Of a DNA stretch of 64,000 nt, positions 22,884-33,687 are shown one piece after another. Location: assembly GCA_964036045.1 (NCBI GenBank), contig OZ038378.1, positions 173,242,946 to 173,306,945 on the forward strand, written 5' to 3'. A program made the translations under genes and the position numbers. This DNA comes from Eutreptiella sp. 'Long Island Sound 2002'. Its lineage: Eukaryota > Euglenozoa > Euglenophyceae > Eutreptiales > Eutreptiaceae. The notes under the pieces are model-generated. The model did not search any database and was not told the DNA's origin. It saw nothing but the letters and a program-made list of their open reading frames with translations. Every line of letters begins with the position of its first letter. The stretch's first letter is position 1.

Positions 22884-23631
22884 CTATGGGGGCGCCTCAA
22901 GCGCAGTGCGCGCGCAGTGCAACTATTTGGGCGTCTGGCCGTGCTAGAGACCCATACTTTGAGATACTAGGGGCCCCTCGGGGCATCATGGTGACCCGTA
23001 GCGGAGGTTTTGAGTTCTGATTTTGTCCCCCTTTGTTGGGGACCCCAAGAATGCAGGGGTGATGTAGTATTTCCGCCCTCTTTTGGGCCCCAACCTTCCG
23101 GTTCTATTGAGGAAACCGGGACAATCTTTGAATCCACGCTTGAACAAACAAACGGAAGACAAGATCCTGGAGATGTTGCTCCATGTGCATGAGAAAAGCA
23201 CCGGAGCTCACCCTCTTGACCCGCAAAAAGATGGTGTTGAGTGGTGGATTAAGCGTTGTGGTGGAACTCGGTCCCTAAGGACGCAAATCAGTTATATGGG
23301 TATTGATGCCCACTCTGCCGAGGAGTTTTGGCTAAAGTATGGGCATGACGATTTACTTCCACGCGAACATTTGTTCCGCTTCTTTTTCTTCCTCAAGCAC
23401 ACTCCACCTCAAAGGTGTGCTCATCTCCTCTCTGGAGCAACAGGGTGCTCTGAGGAGGCTTGGTGGGCAAGTGTGCATCGTGTTCGTTCTTACTTGAATG
23501 GTGTTGTCGCTGAAATTTGATGGGCAGTTTGGGTCACCTAATTCTAAGGGCGTTTCCAAGGGGTGTGCTTGGGGGCTCTTCGGGGGGAACATAGTCTAAA
23601 AGTAGCGCGCAGTGCAAAGACTCCCCCTATG
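22884..23631. mobile_element. TIR element D2
   Basis: About 750 bp. The left end reads TATGGGGGCGCCTCAAGCGC and then GCGCGCAGTGCAACTATTTGG. The right end reads GTCTAAAAGTAGCGCGCAGT and then CTCCCCCTATG. The tips TATGGGGG / CCCCCTAT are inverted, and a GCRSTGCGCGC box is inverted just inside. Both ends are shared with D1 at 20119-20806. The interior carries the frame at 23083-23520. Confidence 0.6.
23083..23520 (+). CDS. putative truncated transposase, N-terminal region
   Basis: About 145 codons open from 23083. The first ATG in a sensible context is at about 23172 and the stop is TGA at 23518. The translation contains an aromatic-rich core (EEFWLKYGHDDLLPREHLF, then FFFFLKHTPPQRCAHLLSGA) followed by EEAWWASVHRVRSYLNGVV. 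This pattern of 'PEHLFWALFFLK, then a Gly/Cys segment, then W-x(2-3)-V-x(5-6)-L' is what I recall from the N-terminal helical region of DDE-superfamily endonuclease transposases in protists and oomycetes. No catalytic DDE residues follow, so the copy is truncated. Its position inside D2 supports a mobile-element origin. An unrelated protein is possible. Confidence 0.4.
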   Translation: MGPNLPVLLRKPGQSLNPRLNKQTEDKILEMLLHVHEKSTGAHPLDPQKDGVEWWIKRCGGTRSLRTQISYMGIDAHSAEEFWLKYGHDDLLPREHLFRFFFFLKHTPPQRCAHLLSGATGCSEEAWWASVHRVRSYLNGVVAEI

Positions 23632-23769
23632 CATGTCAGTGTGTATCCCAGTGTGTATCCCAGACCCTTGGGCGACCTACGAGAAGCAACCGACAGGCCA
23701 TGAATTCTACATGCCGGTAAGTGGTTGGTCAGGAGTGCCCCCCCCCCCCCCCCTCGCCACATATGTCCA
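23632..23769. other. junction between element D2 and the 18S fragment
   Basis: Contains a short tandem GTGTATCCCA pair (23640-23660) and a C tract of about 15 bases (23739-23753) exactly where similarity to 18S rRNA ends. Confidence 0.4.
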
Positions 23770-24803
23770 CATATGGTCGATCCTTTGCCATCCCGCTCTG
23801 AATCATCCCATCAAGTCACGTTTGCTTTGGACGCGCTAAGTTGTTCACAGTGGCATCCATGGACGGCTCCGAGGTCGGATCGGAATTGATCCGCACCCAT
23901 GTCAGAGGCATGACCGCATCAGCCACCACTGAAGGAGGCTTCTTGCGTCTTGCCAGAAGTCGGAACCCATGCAAAGCGGGCACAAGGACCATTTGCAAGG
24001 GGTTTGAATCCAGCAACGCATCCACAGAGGTCGCCACCTAGCCTGACGGTCCGGAGACAGCCCCAGCAGAGTGGCCGGACGCCCTACAGCCTACAGCCCC
24101 ATGCCCTAGGGTTGACTATGAGCTTTTCAACGGTAGCAACATTTGTATACGCTCTTGGAGCTAGAATTACCGCAGCTGCTGGCACTAGACTTGCCCTGCA
24201 GTTGATGCTTGTTGCTATGTTTGGATAGTATTCATTGTGGAGTCCCACCCACCACACAGGGTGAGTAGGGCTGCTATGGCTCGTCGCTGTCTCGCCAGAC
24301 CAATGTCGGCAGTGGACAACTTGCGCGCCTGCTGCTCGTCTTGGCAATGGTAGCCGTTTCTTAGGCCCCCTCTCCGGAATCAAACCGTGATTTCCCGTTA
24401 CCCGTGATAGCCATGGTGGTCCACTACACCACCAACCAGAGTTGATAGGTTAGAGACTCACACTATGGAGCATTCATGGTAGAACCATCTTTGCCATCAC
24501 AGAAAATCGCCTTAATCACCCTTGCACGCTGCCCTGTACGGGCACAAGTCTTGATATCGGCCAACTGCTAGTGACTTGGAATGGGCCACAGCTCTAGGCT
24601 TTCATGTATTAGCCACCCAATTGAGGTGAATATCCGGACCGATGTCACAGGGGACCACGAGAGCCCCAAGCAACAAGTGCACAATCATCAGATTGTCGCC
24701 GGTGTAATGAGCCATTCACAGATTCACTCTCAATCCCATGTATGACACTTGCATGGCTTAGTCCTTGAGAGAAGCATATGACAACTGGCAGGATCAAGCA
24801 AAA
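23770..24803 (-). rRNA. 18S (SSU) rRNA fragment, 5' ~1 kb, probably a pseudogene
   Basis: Read on the minus strand, the sequence starts with a 5'-end match (GATCCTGCCAGTTGTCATAT, about 24797-24778), followed by GAATGGCTCATTACA, CTAATACATGAAAG, GATTCCGGAGAGGGGGCCT, AGCAGCAGGCGCGCAAG and the 530-loop GTGCCAGCAGCTGCGGTAAT near 24186-24167. It then runs through AGCGTATACAAATGTTGCTA to a weaker match ACTGTGAACAACTTAGC-GTCCAAAGCA near 23850-23820. Similarity stops near 23770 at a C/G tract. Order and spacing match roughly the first 1000 nt of SSU rRNA. Several universal positions are changed, many as CpG-to-TpG or CpA (CCGCGG to CTGCGG, CTCGTAG to CTCATAG, GGTTCGATT to GGTTTGATT), which suggests decay after methylation. 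No 5.8S or LSU follows. Confidence 0.8.
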
Positions 24804-25306
24804 TCACTCGACTGCATCATGCCCAGGAGCGACCATCAAACCCGGGGGACCGTCACTTGGCAACAATCCACCCTGCAGTGTGGAGAAACCGTCGTCCTTG
24901 GGGGGCTGGACATGGGCGGGGAGGGTACAAAGCTCATGGCCCTTACAACCCTTCAACCCTATTGCCCCCCAAAATCCTCCCACCATCCACAAATCCCCTA
25001 CCCCCTCCCCATTGCAAGATCAAAGGCAAAAGCATTGAATTTGAGGGAAACAACACTTATTGTTGCTCTCACGAGGGCGCTGTTCGTGCATGCTGCTAGA
25101 AGACACCAACAGTGACAATTGCGTCATGAATGTACGAGCCGCCAGGCAATTCCCCAATCTCCACCTCCAAAGGAGAAGAAGTGGTGGCAGTGTGTGGCAT
25201 GATAACAATCAGTACACCTAAAATACCACCCCCAGCCCCAAATCACACAAAAAAGAGCCTTGGTCTTCATAAACAACCTACAATAGGAATCGCCAAATCC
25301 ATGGTT
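24804..25306. other. unannotated region
   Basis: No gene recognised. It follows the 5' end of the 18S-like sequence and could contain spacer DNA, but I see no diagnostic promoter repeats. Confidence 0.35.
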
Positions 25307-25486
25307 CCAAAAGTTGCCACAACAAACTCGCTGATTAAGGTCCTACACGCTGTGCATACGAGGGTTGGCTTAGAGGCAGGACGGGACTGGGCCGCCGGGC
25401 CACCTCCAAAAGTTGCCAAAACAGGTCAGCCTATTTAGGTCCTGCACGCTGTGCGTAGAGGGGTTAGCGCAGACACAGGACTGGAT
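25307..25486 (+). repeat. two-copy tandem repeat of ~98 bp
   Basis: Two adjacent imperfect copies, each starting with CCAAAAGTTGCCAMAACA, continuing with AGGTCCTRCACGCTGTGC and ending with a CAGGAC-type motif. The second copy starts at 25405. A shorter related segment (CCAAAAGTTTCCAAAACA) lies near 25832. Confidence 0.6.
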
Positions 25487-26395
25487 GTAGCTGGGTGTAG
25501 CCTCATGCCGTCTCCCTATGCCTCCCCCTTTGTATACACACCATGAGGGAAGGATCCGCGCCAGGCACTCAGGTGTCCTCGCAACTGGACCTGCATGGCC
25601 CTCACCCAGGGCCTCCGATCCTCTTGGGAGCATCGACGCTCTCCCCCGCCCCTCCTCTTGTGGGGACGTCACATTCGAGGCCGACTTGGTGAAGCCCAGG
25701 GCGAAGAGGCCGCGTGATACGGCAGAGCATCCCAACTCTGTGGCTAGTGCCTTCTTTGCCCTAGTGTTCCCTGCCACCCCATGGCCCCGCTTGGACTTGC
25801 TCGGTGTTGAAAGCCGTGGTGACCCAGCATGTCCAAAAGTTTCCAAAACAATACCGAACATTGTTGTGACTAGGGTGTTGTTCCTGCAGGGGAGGGTGAA
25901 ACCCAGCAACTCAGGGAATTGGATGAATTGGCCAATGGTTCCCAGCTGCCACCACCCCAATTATCACTATCAAATAGACCTCTCGTTTTTTGAACCAAGG
26001 ACAGGCGTAGTTGACTCAGTACTGCCCTGCTTTGGTGTACATGGCTGACTGTTTTTAAAGAGTGCACACATGGGCACCTTTGAGAATAACAAACATAGAA
26101 TGACATTCGGGAATACGTGCAGAATCAAAGGCAAATGAGGCAATGCACTCCACACCCTAAAAAAGGTGCATCTTTATGATTTAATTCAGACCTGGTTGAA
26201 CCTAGAAAAATCGAAGGGACGGACAGAACAAACACGTGATCTACACATATTCTGACTCAACGAACAATATTTGTGTGTGTGCGTGTGTTTGCAAATACAA
26301 CAGAAAGAGAAGGCATTTCTTTAAAGACTTGTGCAGAACCAAAATCACACACCAGGGCAGGCTGATTTTTGTGCTTTGGCAATTTTTCCTTTGAA
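25487..26395. other. unannotated region
   Basis: No gene recognised. A GC-richer block at 25510-25830 is open in both directions, but neither translation shows a domain. Confidence 0.35.
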
Positions 26396-26762
26396 CCCCC
26401 CCCCCCCTTTGTATTAGCTACGCCCTTGTCCAAGCTACAGTAGGCGTAGGGACCGTAATAATTTTGTACGTAATTTAGTTATGCACGAAATGTAGTGTGG
26501 CCACATGAGACATGGGTTTGTCGTCACATTTGCCAATTTCAGCACATGTGCCCCCCTGCTGGTGCACAGGGAATTTTTTTTTTTTTTAGTCTGATGCAGC
26601 CCATAGGTGCTGAATTGCCAATTGCAGCACATGTGGCCTGCGCACGTGTGTGTCGGCGGTTGTATGTGTTGCGCGCAAGCCACGCCCTGGTCCAAGCTAC
26701 AGTAGGCGTAGGGACCGTAATAATTGTGTACATTGGCATAGCTTATACAAAGGGGGGGGGGT
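26396..26762. mobile_element. TIR element B (short, non-autonomous)
   Basis: Left end: C tract, TTGTATTAGCTACGCCC, then TCCAAGCTACAGTAGGCGTA and GGACCGTAATAATT. Right end: the same TCCAAGCTACAGTAGGCGTA and GGACCGTAATAATT block, then GGCATAGCTTATACAAAG and a G tract. The tips TTGTAT(A/T)AGCTACGCC and GGC(G/A)TAGCTTATACAA are inverted repeats bounded by C and G homopolymers. Both ends match element B' at 49786-50986. The interior has no convincing gene and contains a poly-T plus GTCTGATGC segment also found near 10620. Confidence 0.7.
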
Positions 26763-27364
26763 AGCATTATTTGTGTATCTGGCTGGTGGTGCAGTACCCC
26801 CCCCCCCTTGCGCAAGAGAGAATTGTAGCGATGACCATATGGCTGTGACACGGGGGGATAGGCGAGCTCTGAATCCGTTGCTTCATGGCCTTTGCGCGCT
26901 GTGCGTTGTTTTCTGACTTTCAGCATGCTGGCGCAAGGGGTTTGGGGTACCAATGCACTGTGGCGAGTCATTCAACACTCAGCATTTCAGTGGCAGAGAG
27001 CTCATCTTGACAAAGGCTCACCAGGACACTAAAAAAAATTCTCAATAGTGCAGTTCCTTGTGTTTGTTCAGAGCTGCTGCGGAGCCAAAACGCACCTGTG
27101 GTACTTCCCCTGATGAGGATCTTATTGTGCTAGTGTTCTGCGCCTGGCCTTGCCTCTCATACCCCACAAGCCTCTGTACAGGTTGAATTTTGCTGCCGGC
27201 AGTAGCAGAAGTAGCAGCAACAATATTGGTTTGGTGGGACCTCTAACAGTTCATCTGCACTCCAACGTGGTGAAATAGGGACCGTCAGGTAACATTGATG
27301 AGATGCTTTGCAGTGTGGGCTTTTGCTTTTCATGTGCGCTGCTCGTTAACAGATTTTTACCACC
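26763..27364. other. 5' flank of the FolD gene
   Basis: No gene recognised. The last 35 bases hold a pyrimidine-rich stretch and CTCGTTAACAG, ending 12 bases before the FolD start codon. This is a possible 5'-UTR or trans-splice acceptor. Confidence 0.4.
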
Positions 27365-30300
27365 ATGAACAAGAACGGCATCCTTTTGGCCCTGGTGTCG
27401 GTTGGTTTGGCGGCTGGTTTGGCAGCATATGTGCGGCCAGGCGCGCAAAAGAGAAAGGGTCCGCAGGGTGAGGCCAAGTTGCTGAAGGGTGCAGAAGTTG
27501 CCAAAGAAATTCGTGAGGACATCAAGAAGGAGGTAAATCGTTTGTTGCCTTGGCACTGTGAATGTTGCCATGTTTCGTAATCAGTACATCTTTTCCAGAC
27601 TTGTTCTTTTGCTCCAAACCTGAACCACCCACCCTCCTTTCCACCTGAGCTCTTCGTTTATTCCCTCACATCACTGATGTGTAACGAAACCCTCTGGCAC
27701 TGTTTTAACAACACAAGTGAACAAATGTTCTGTTGGAGTGAGCATGCCGAGACGTCCATACAGACAGTCCTGAAGCGACAAGCATATTTCTGATTGCATC
27801 AAGGGGACCCACATTGTGCCACCTACAGACATGTGACATCAGATATGTACATTTGCGAGATGAGCACCAAGCCCCCATGCAACATGTCATCAGCACCAGC
27901 AAGTTCTTCACCTTTACCCCTTCGCAACTGTCGACAAGACGAACTGCTGTGGGAAACTGGAACTGGGACTTCCAGACATATGAAAACCTCATTTTTGATG
28001 GTACTGAGAAACAGTTTGCATCACACCCATTTGGAAGGTGACTTTGAATGTTGTTGCAAGGGTTGATGCACATACTGCTTTTCAGTCTCAACAGCTGAAA
28101 AATCGAAAATTCCAAACCGATTCTTTGATAATCTGACCACGCACATGATGAGGTGTGGTGTGCGATAGTATGCACAAAGTCGCCCCCCCCCCCCCTACCT
28201 GCCCCCCCCCCCCTAACCCCCCCTACCCCCGCCCCCTACCACACGTACCATGGGGCAGTTCACGCCCCTTCGGCGCTCCGCGTTCCACTGGTTGCACAAG
28301 TAAACAATGTGAGCGGCCCATTTTAGGGATATTGGCCAAATATTGTCACTTCGCGTCTACAACATGCCGACAGTGTCTACTTACTTGTGGCAGACAGTGT
28401 CTACAAACTATAGACCGTCTTGGTGTGGTGCACGGGTAAACGGTGTTAGCAGCCCGTTTTTTGGAAGAGGGGCGTCGGCGCCCTTCCTTAATATTGTCAC
28501 GTCGCTCTACAACATCCCAACAGTGTGTACAACTAGCAGACCGTGTCTACTCGTAGCAGACAGTGTCTACACACTACAGACCGCCTTGGTATGGTGCACG
28601 GGTAAACGCCACCTTCTGCAACAAGTGATGCATGAAATTTCTGTAATGTGTAGCATCCAATGCTCATTGTGTTTCATTCAGGTTGAAGAATTGAAGGCAG
28701 CCAAAGGCATCACTCCAGGGCTGGTGACCATTCTAATCGGTCAAAACCCTGCCTCAGAGAGTTATGTCCGCGCCAAAAGCAAAACCGCCGAAGAACTTGG
28801 CTACTTCTCGATTCAGGTTTGGAAAGGGCCAGTGAGGGTTGTTGGGGGCTGTCGACAGGTTGTTGAGAGTTGTTGAGGATTTTTGGGCGTTGGTTAGGGA
28901 TGCAGAAGCTATGACTGAGACTGGAAGCAAAGTCCTGGACATATAGACATATAGAAGGCTCTACACGACAGTCATTATCGTTCAACCGGCAAATGGGACC
29001 CCACTAGAGCATCCCCTCTACCCCCCGTTTTCGCTGGTGTTGGGCGATACAAGTGCGTGCGCGGAATGACGAGCTTGTATCAAGAAAGGATGAGCCCCTG
29101 GTGCGCAGAAGAACCATTTGCACACAGGTGTGGCTTTGAGGTCCGCCAGCGTGCTGCCAACATGCATAGAGGGCAGAACGCACCGTATGCGATGAACCTG
29201 CTCAAGGTGGTGTCTGTCTGAGATGTTGAAGGTCAGTAAGGGGTATTGCTTTCTGGGCCCAAGAGTGGCTTTGGTGCCAACAGCCCTTCAGATTTGCTGC
29301 CAATATGTGCCCTGTATTCAGGACAGCCAGCCTGACGATATCTCTGAAGCAGATCTGCTGGCTCTTGTGGACAAGTACAACAATATGCCCGAGATTCACG
29401 GCATTCTTGTGCAGCTGCCTCTGCCCAAACACATCAATGAGGAAAAGGTGCGATGATTGGGAACACAGTGTGACATGGGGCTCTGGGGTGTGGGTCCTGT
29501 ACCGCGGATGAGTGGCATCAAAAGCGATACGCCCCTGCAGACTGCTTGAAGCGCCACAACCTGCGCAGAATGCAAGTTCTTGTGTGCGTTTTCGGGGCTG
29601 TTCCACAAAGGCTGGTGGGCTGCCTTGTAGTACCGTGGTCGAGGGGGGCGGCAGTGTGAGGGGGGGCGGGGGGCGATACTGTGGGTAATAGTGGACTGTC
29701 TGTCACACTGCACACGATTGCAGCCCTCTGCCCCCACTCTACAGCACTCTGCGACGTCCACTCCCCTGCCAGCACTGACGGCTTCCCCTTAAGTCAGTCC
29801 CAGACCATGAATTCTGTGAACCCCCCATTGCAAATGATGCGGGAATGTAACACAGGGCCAGAGGATTTCGGATCACCAAGTGGTACACGTCAGTTGTGCG
29901 CTGCAATTCGGCACGGGGGAGGTCGACTGTCGGTATCCCAACCCGACCACACGAGCAGAGTGGCGCATACGGCGCAACCACAGTGCATTTGGCACATGCC
30001 TGGGGAGGTTTGCGGGTCGATACGGGGTAGAGGGCGGAGGAGGACAGAGCGGGCAGTTGCTGTGGGAGCCATGGGTCAATGAAGATATTGTCGAGGGTCT
30101 AGCCCAAGGGCTCAGGTGTTTGGGCCTGAAGACGAAAGCTTGAATCCCGATGCGAGGGCAGGATGCTATGGCGCCCGCGCCCGCACTTGATCTAACAACC
30201 TCTCTTCGAGGTGATGTGGACGTGCTGGAGGCCATGACACGGCTGTGGCGAACTCCGGTGCAAAAGCCCACTGTGAGGGAGATGCACGAGATGATACGCG

Positions 30301-31847
30301 ATGTGGGCCTCGTACTCCAAGGCTAGAGGGAAAGGGTGGCGGTGGAGAGTCAACCTGAAAAACTGGTTGTCCTGCCTGGCAGGGATGGGCCTGAGTGCGA
30401 ATGGCCTGGGTTCCCCTAGACACCCCCATCCCCCCTGAAGGCGTCCCAGGGGAAAACACCCTCCTTGCTGGACCGAGGCAGGGAGCTACAGCGGCTCCAG
30501 CACACCCACCGCCTGCTGCGCCAGTAGTGTGGGACCATCCGAGAAAAAAGCACCAGCACCAGCGCCAGCACTTAGAACCCACAGCCACCAGAGACTTGTG
30601 ATGGGGCCATGAATGGTTACCCCGAGCTTATCTCGCAAGAGGCCCGGGGCGAAGGTTGCTGCGCATAGGGCTTTGGAGGGGCAGGTGCCAGAGGTAAATA
30701 AACAGGGGGAAACCGCATAGGTGTGGTGCCGTACGACATGAGGCAAGAAGGTGCCACCGCGTCCCAGCCTCCCGCTGTGCTAAAGCCACTGCCCGGTACC
30801 GTTCCGACAAGGCTTGGACAAAAGTGCCTGCCGATGCCACGGACACAGGACCGAGGGGTGGGGTGGGTGCGCGCCGCAGTGCTGGGAAGGTTCCAGAGGG
30901 CATGGGGCCAAGCACCAAGCTCCTGTAGTCGAATGAGCACCGAATGGACCTGCCGTTTCGCACGACTGCCGCTGCTGGGGAGCCTGCAGGGCGGTCAGCC
31001 GCCTTGGGTGCCTTACACATGGCCCACCGTCACTCACCTGCACGACAAGGCCTCTCGGAGGCTTCTACTACGTCCCCAAAAATTTAGGATAGGAGACTGA
31101 AGCTTTCCTCTTCAGCAGCCCAACACCTGAACCCCATGGGCTGAACCAAAATTTCAAGAATGTTGGGTGTTTTCATTTTTGTTCTCTAAGTACATTGAGG
31201 TTTTTTTTCCCTGGCATATCCCGACACATAAAGGCCACTGGCACCCAATGCACGCAGGCATAATTTTTCCTGTTCGCCTTCAGGTCCTGCTGGCCATTCT
31301 GCCACAGAAGGATGTGGATGGTTTCCACCCCACCAATGTCGGCAAGCTGCTCATTGGAAACGCCAATTTCCTGCCCTGCACTCCTTATGGGGTTCAGGAG
31401 CTGCTGGTTCGCTCTGGCACACCGCTCAAAGGTGCTGAGGTTGTGGTTGTAGGCCGGTCCAACATCGTAGGGAAGCCCATCGCTGCCATGCTGATGCAGA
31501 AATGTGCAGCTGGGAATGCCACGGTGACTGTCTGTCACACTGCTACTAAGGACGTCGCTTTCCACACCAAGCGGGCGGACGTGTTGATTGTTGCTGCGGG
31601 GGTGGCGGAGTATATCAAGGGAGACATGGTGAAGCCGGGTGCTGTTGTCATCGATGTTGGTGTCAATGAGGTGGGCAAAACAGCCACGGGAAAGCGCAAG
31701 CTGAAGGGGGATGTAGCATTTGAGGAGTGTGCCAAGGTTGCATCTGCTATCACACCTGTACCTGGTGGTGTTGGTCCCATGACGATCACCATGTTGATGA
31801 AGAACACCCTGAAGGCTGCCAAAATGGCCAATGGCATTGATGTTTAA
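27365..31847 (+). CDS. folD: methylenetetrahydrofolate dehydrogenase / cyclohydrolase (FolD-type), 4 exons
   Basis: Bifunctional enzyme that oxidises 5,10-methylene-THF to methenyl-THF with NAD(P)+ and then hydrolyses it to 10-formyl-THF. Exons 27365-27532, 28682-28816, 29322-29447 and 31284-31847 join in phase 0 to give 330 residues. All three introns are GT-AG (donors gtaaat, gtttgg, gtgcga; acceptors ttcattcag, gtattcag, gccttcag). Key motifs: [14 protein letters not shown] (active-site Tyr and Lys), [39 protein letters not shown], the nucleotide-binding [12 protein letters not shown], and the C-terminal [15 protein letters not shown]. No formyl-THF synthetase domain follows, so it is the short monofunctional-length form. 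The first 25 residues include a hydrophobic segment ([18 protein letters not shown]) that suggests organelle targeting or a membrane anchor. The ATG is in CACCATGA context. The introns carry repeats but do not disrupt the frame, so the gene looks intact. Confidence 0.93.
28300..28606 (+). repeat. tandem duplication in FolD intron 1
   Basis: Two imperfect units (28300-28435 and 28436-28601), each starting with GTAAAC, then GCGGCCC/GCAGCCCG-TTTT, ATATTGTCAC, a CTACAACAT box, repeated AGACAGTGTCTAC boxes and TATAGACCGTCTTGGTGTGG or its variant before GTGCACGG. C tracts of 10-13 bases lie just upstream at 28182-28214. Confidence 0.65.
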
Positions 31848-33294
31848 GAAGGACAGTTACAGACAGGCAGAGTTGTATTTTCTTGCCCTCCTGTTTCTTG
31901 TCCATAGCCTTGATATGGTTCACAGTTTCCTTTGTTTTATGCACGCCCTCGGGGAATTGCAGAATTTCCGAAGTTCCGAGAGACATTTGTACCACAACAT
32001 GGGAAGAAACTCACTGCTCTTTGCACCAGTGGCATGGTTTATTTTAGTGGTTCATAGGTTCCTTCCACGGACCTCTTTTGTCATCTCTTTAACAACGATG
32101 CTAATATTTCAGCCTCCTTTGAGGAAGGAGGTTGGAAGGTTTGAGTTTGGAACATTTGGTGCCTGTGTTGTGAAAAATTCACACATTTAGGTGGGTGGCT
32201 ACAACACCTAGGGTTCAAGATGGCCCCAATTAAGGAGGTCTGATTCTTGGTAGATGGCCCCCAATACAGAAGCTTGATTCTTGGCGAAACGTGCGTAATC
32301 AATTACTGCTCCATATTGTGTTTAAAATAAAGGAGTCAATATTGTTTGCCAAATCACCTCAAAGAGTGTGGTAGATCAAGCGCAGGCGCGATTGTGATCT
32401 TCCCCCCATTGCAGCAGTGTTGCAGCATTTATGAGTCCAATTACCTGTGATGGGCAGAGAAGTTAAAAACCTGCGTTTAGCTGCATGGTCCATCGATCCA
32501 GTTTGCAGACCTCATTGTGTGTGTATTCTGTGGAGTCTTCTTGGGGTTTTGCTCTGGTGCAACCATTATCTATTCATCTCCTTTGCAAGTTGTGAACAAT
32601 GTGCTGACACACTGTCTGTTTTGTTGGCAACGATTGCAGGTCTCGTTGTTGTATCGTTGTTCATCAAAACCTTTTATGCAGGAGAGGCAATTGGTCCTGT
32701 GCACAGTTGTGCACCATTGCGACGTAATTCCGTGATTATATACCATATTTGAAGCCCTGCTGAACCTTCACTGTGCAGTCAGCAGATGTCGACTCATCCA
32801 GCCCCCACCTGGTTGGTGGCAATTGAAGAATGCAAAACACATTCAGTCATGAATTGCCAACCCTCACTGTTTGCACAGCTCTCTCTCCGCTTCCAGGGGA
32901 GTTTTCAGATTTTCATCGAACTTTGTTTAGGGTAAACCAAAATGGATTGATGTTGCATGATTCTTGATTGTGCCGTGTGATGTATTGTTGCTTTGCCGAG
33001 TATATTGGTGACGCAGTGTTGGGATTGCTTTTTCAGCATGTATTTCATGGGTTTGGTGCAGCTTTGCGCAGCATGGAGTTTCTTTGGCTGCTTTCTCCGT
33101 TGCACAGAGGTGCAGAAGTGCTTTTGTGAAGTGACGTATTTCTGTTGCAGCAGTGTGATCTCTGCCTGCCATCCGCATGTTTCTAGGGTCATCAGGTCGG
33201 CTGGGATGGAGTCATCTGCAAAACAAAAGTGTGCTGCATTGTTCCTTGACACCCACACGCAAGTTTTTAGTTGTCGGGGGAATGTAATCATTGG
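31848..33294. other. 3' flank of FolD, unannotated
   Basis: No gene recognised; short frames only. Confidence 0.4.
32326..32331 (+). terminator. candidate polyadenylation signal for FolD
   Basis: AATAAA about 480 bases after the FolD stop codon, in an AT-rich stretch. Assignment rests on motif and position only. Confidence 0.25.
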
Positions 33295-33327
<33 letters not shown>

Positions 33328-33343
33328 AACAACAACAACAACA
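33295..33343 (+). repeat. (AAC)n microsatellite
   Basis: About 16 AAC units with one AAT interruption. Frames crossing it (poly-Thr, or poly-Val on the other strand) are artefacts. Confidence 0.95.
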
Positions 33344-33516
33344 TCCATAACCAGTTCCTTGTATGAAACTACTCGACATTCAGTGGTACCTTACCATACC
33401 TACTTACCGTGTGTGTGTGGTGGTTTGTTTTTTGGCGCTGTGGTGGTGCTGTGCTTCATGCTTGTGAGTGCGCTTTAGTGGTGGGGGGTTGTTCAGGTTC
33501 AGGGGTTTAGTTCAGG

Positions 33517-33687
33517 GGGCCAGGTCCCCGACCTTGCGGCCGGTGCTCTTGCTGGTGTCGTTTCCGCGTTCGCGGAGCCCAGTGGTTGGTGTGTTGGGGC
33601 TGCGCTGAATGTGACATGGTGTGCCGTTTGCGCGTTAGCGGCGCCCAATAATTGGCGTATTGAGGATGTGCTGGTTGTTGCTGATCT
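33517..33687 (-). repeat. dispersed repeat family A, copy 4 (inverted, partial)
   Basis: Reverse complement of the core of the repeat at 1550-2015. It contains both 63-bp units (CCAATTATTGGGCGCCGCTA and CCAACCACTGGGCTCCGCGA on the minus strand), ending near a GCACCGGCCGCAAGG segment. A C tract lies just outside, at 33691-33705. Confidence 0.7.

Noticed and set aside
23816-24383. Short protein frames on both strands
   Set aside because: They lie within sequence that aligns to 18S rRNA.
28300-28606. CRISPR-like repeat array
   Set aside because: Only two imperfect long units inside a eukaryotic intron, with no regular short repeats and spacers.
32905-33348. Minus-strand frame with a poly-Val start
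   Set aside because: The poly-Val run is just the (AAC)n microsatellite read in antisense; no supporting domain.
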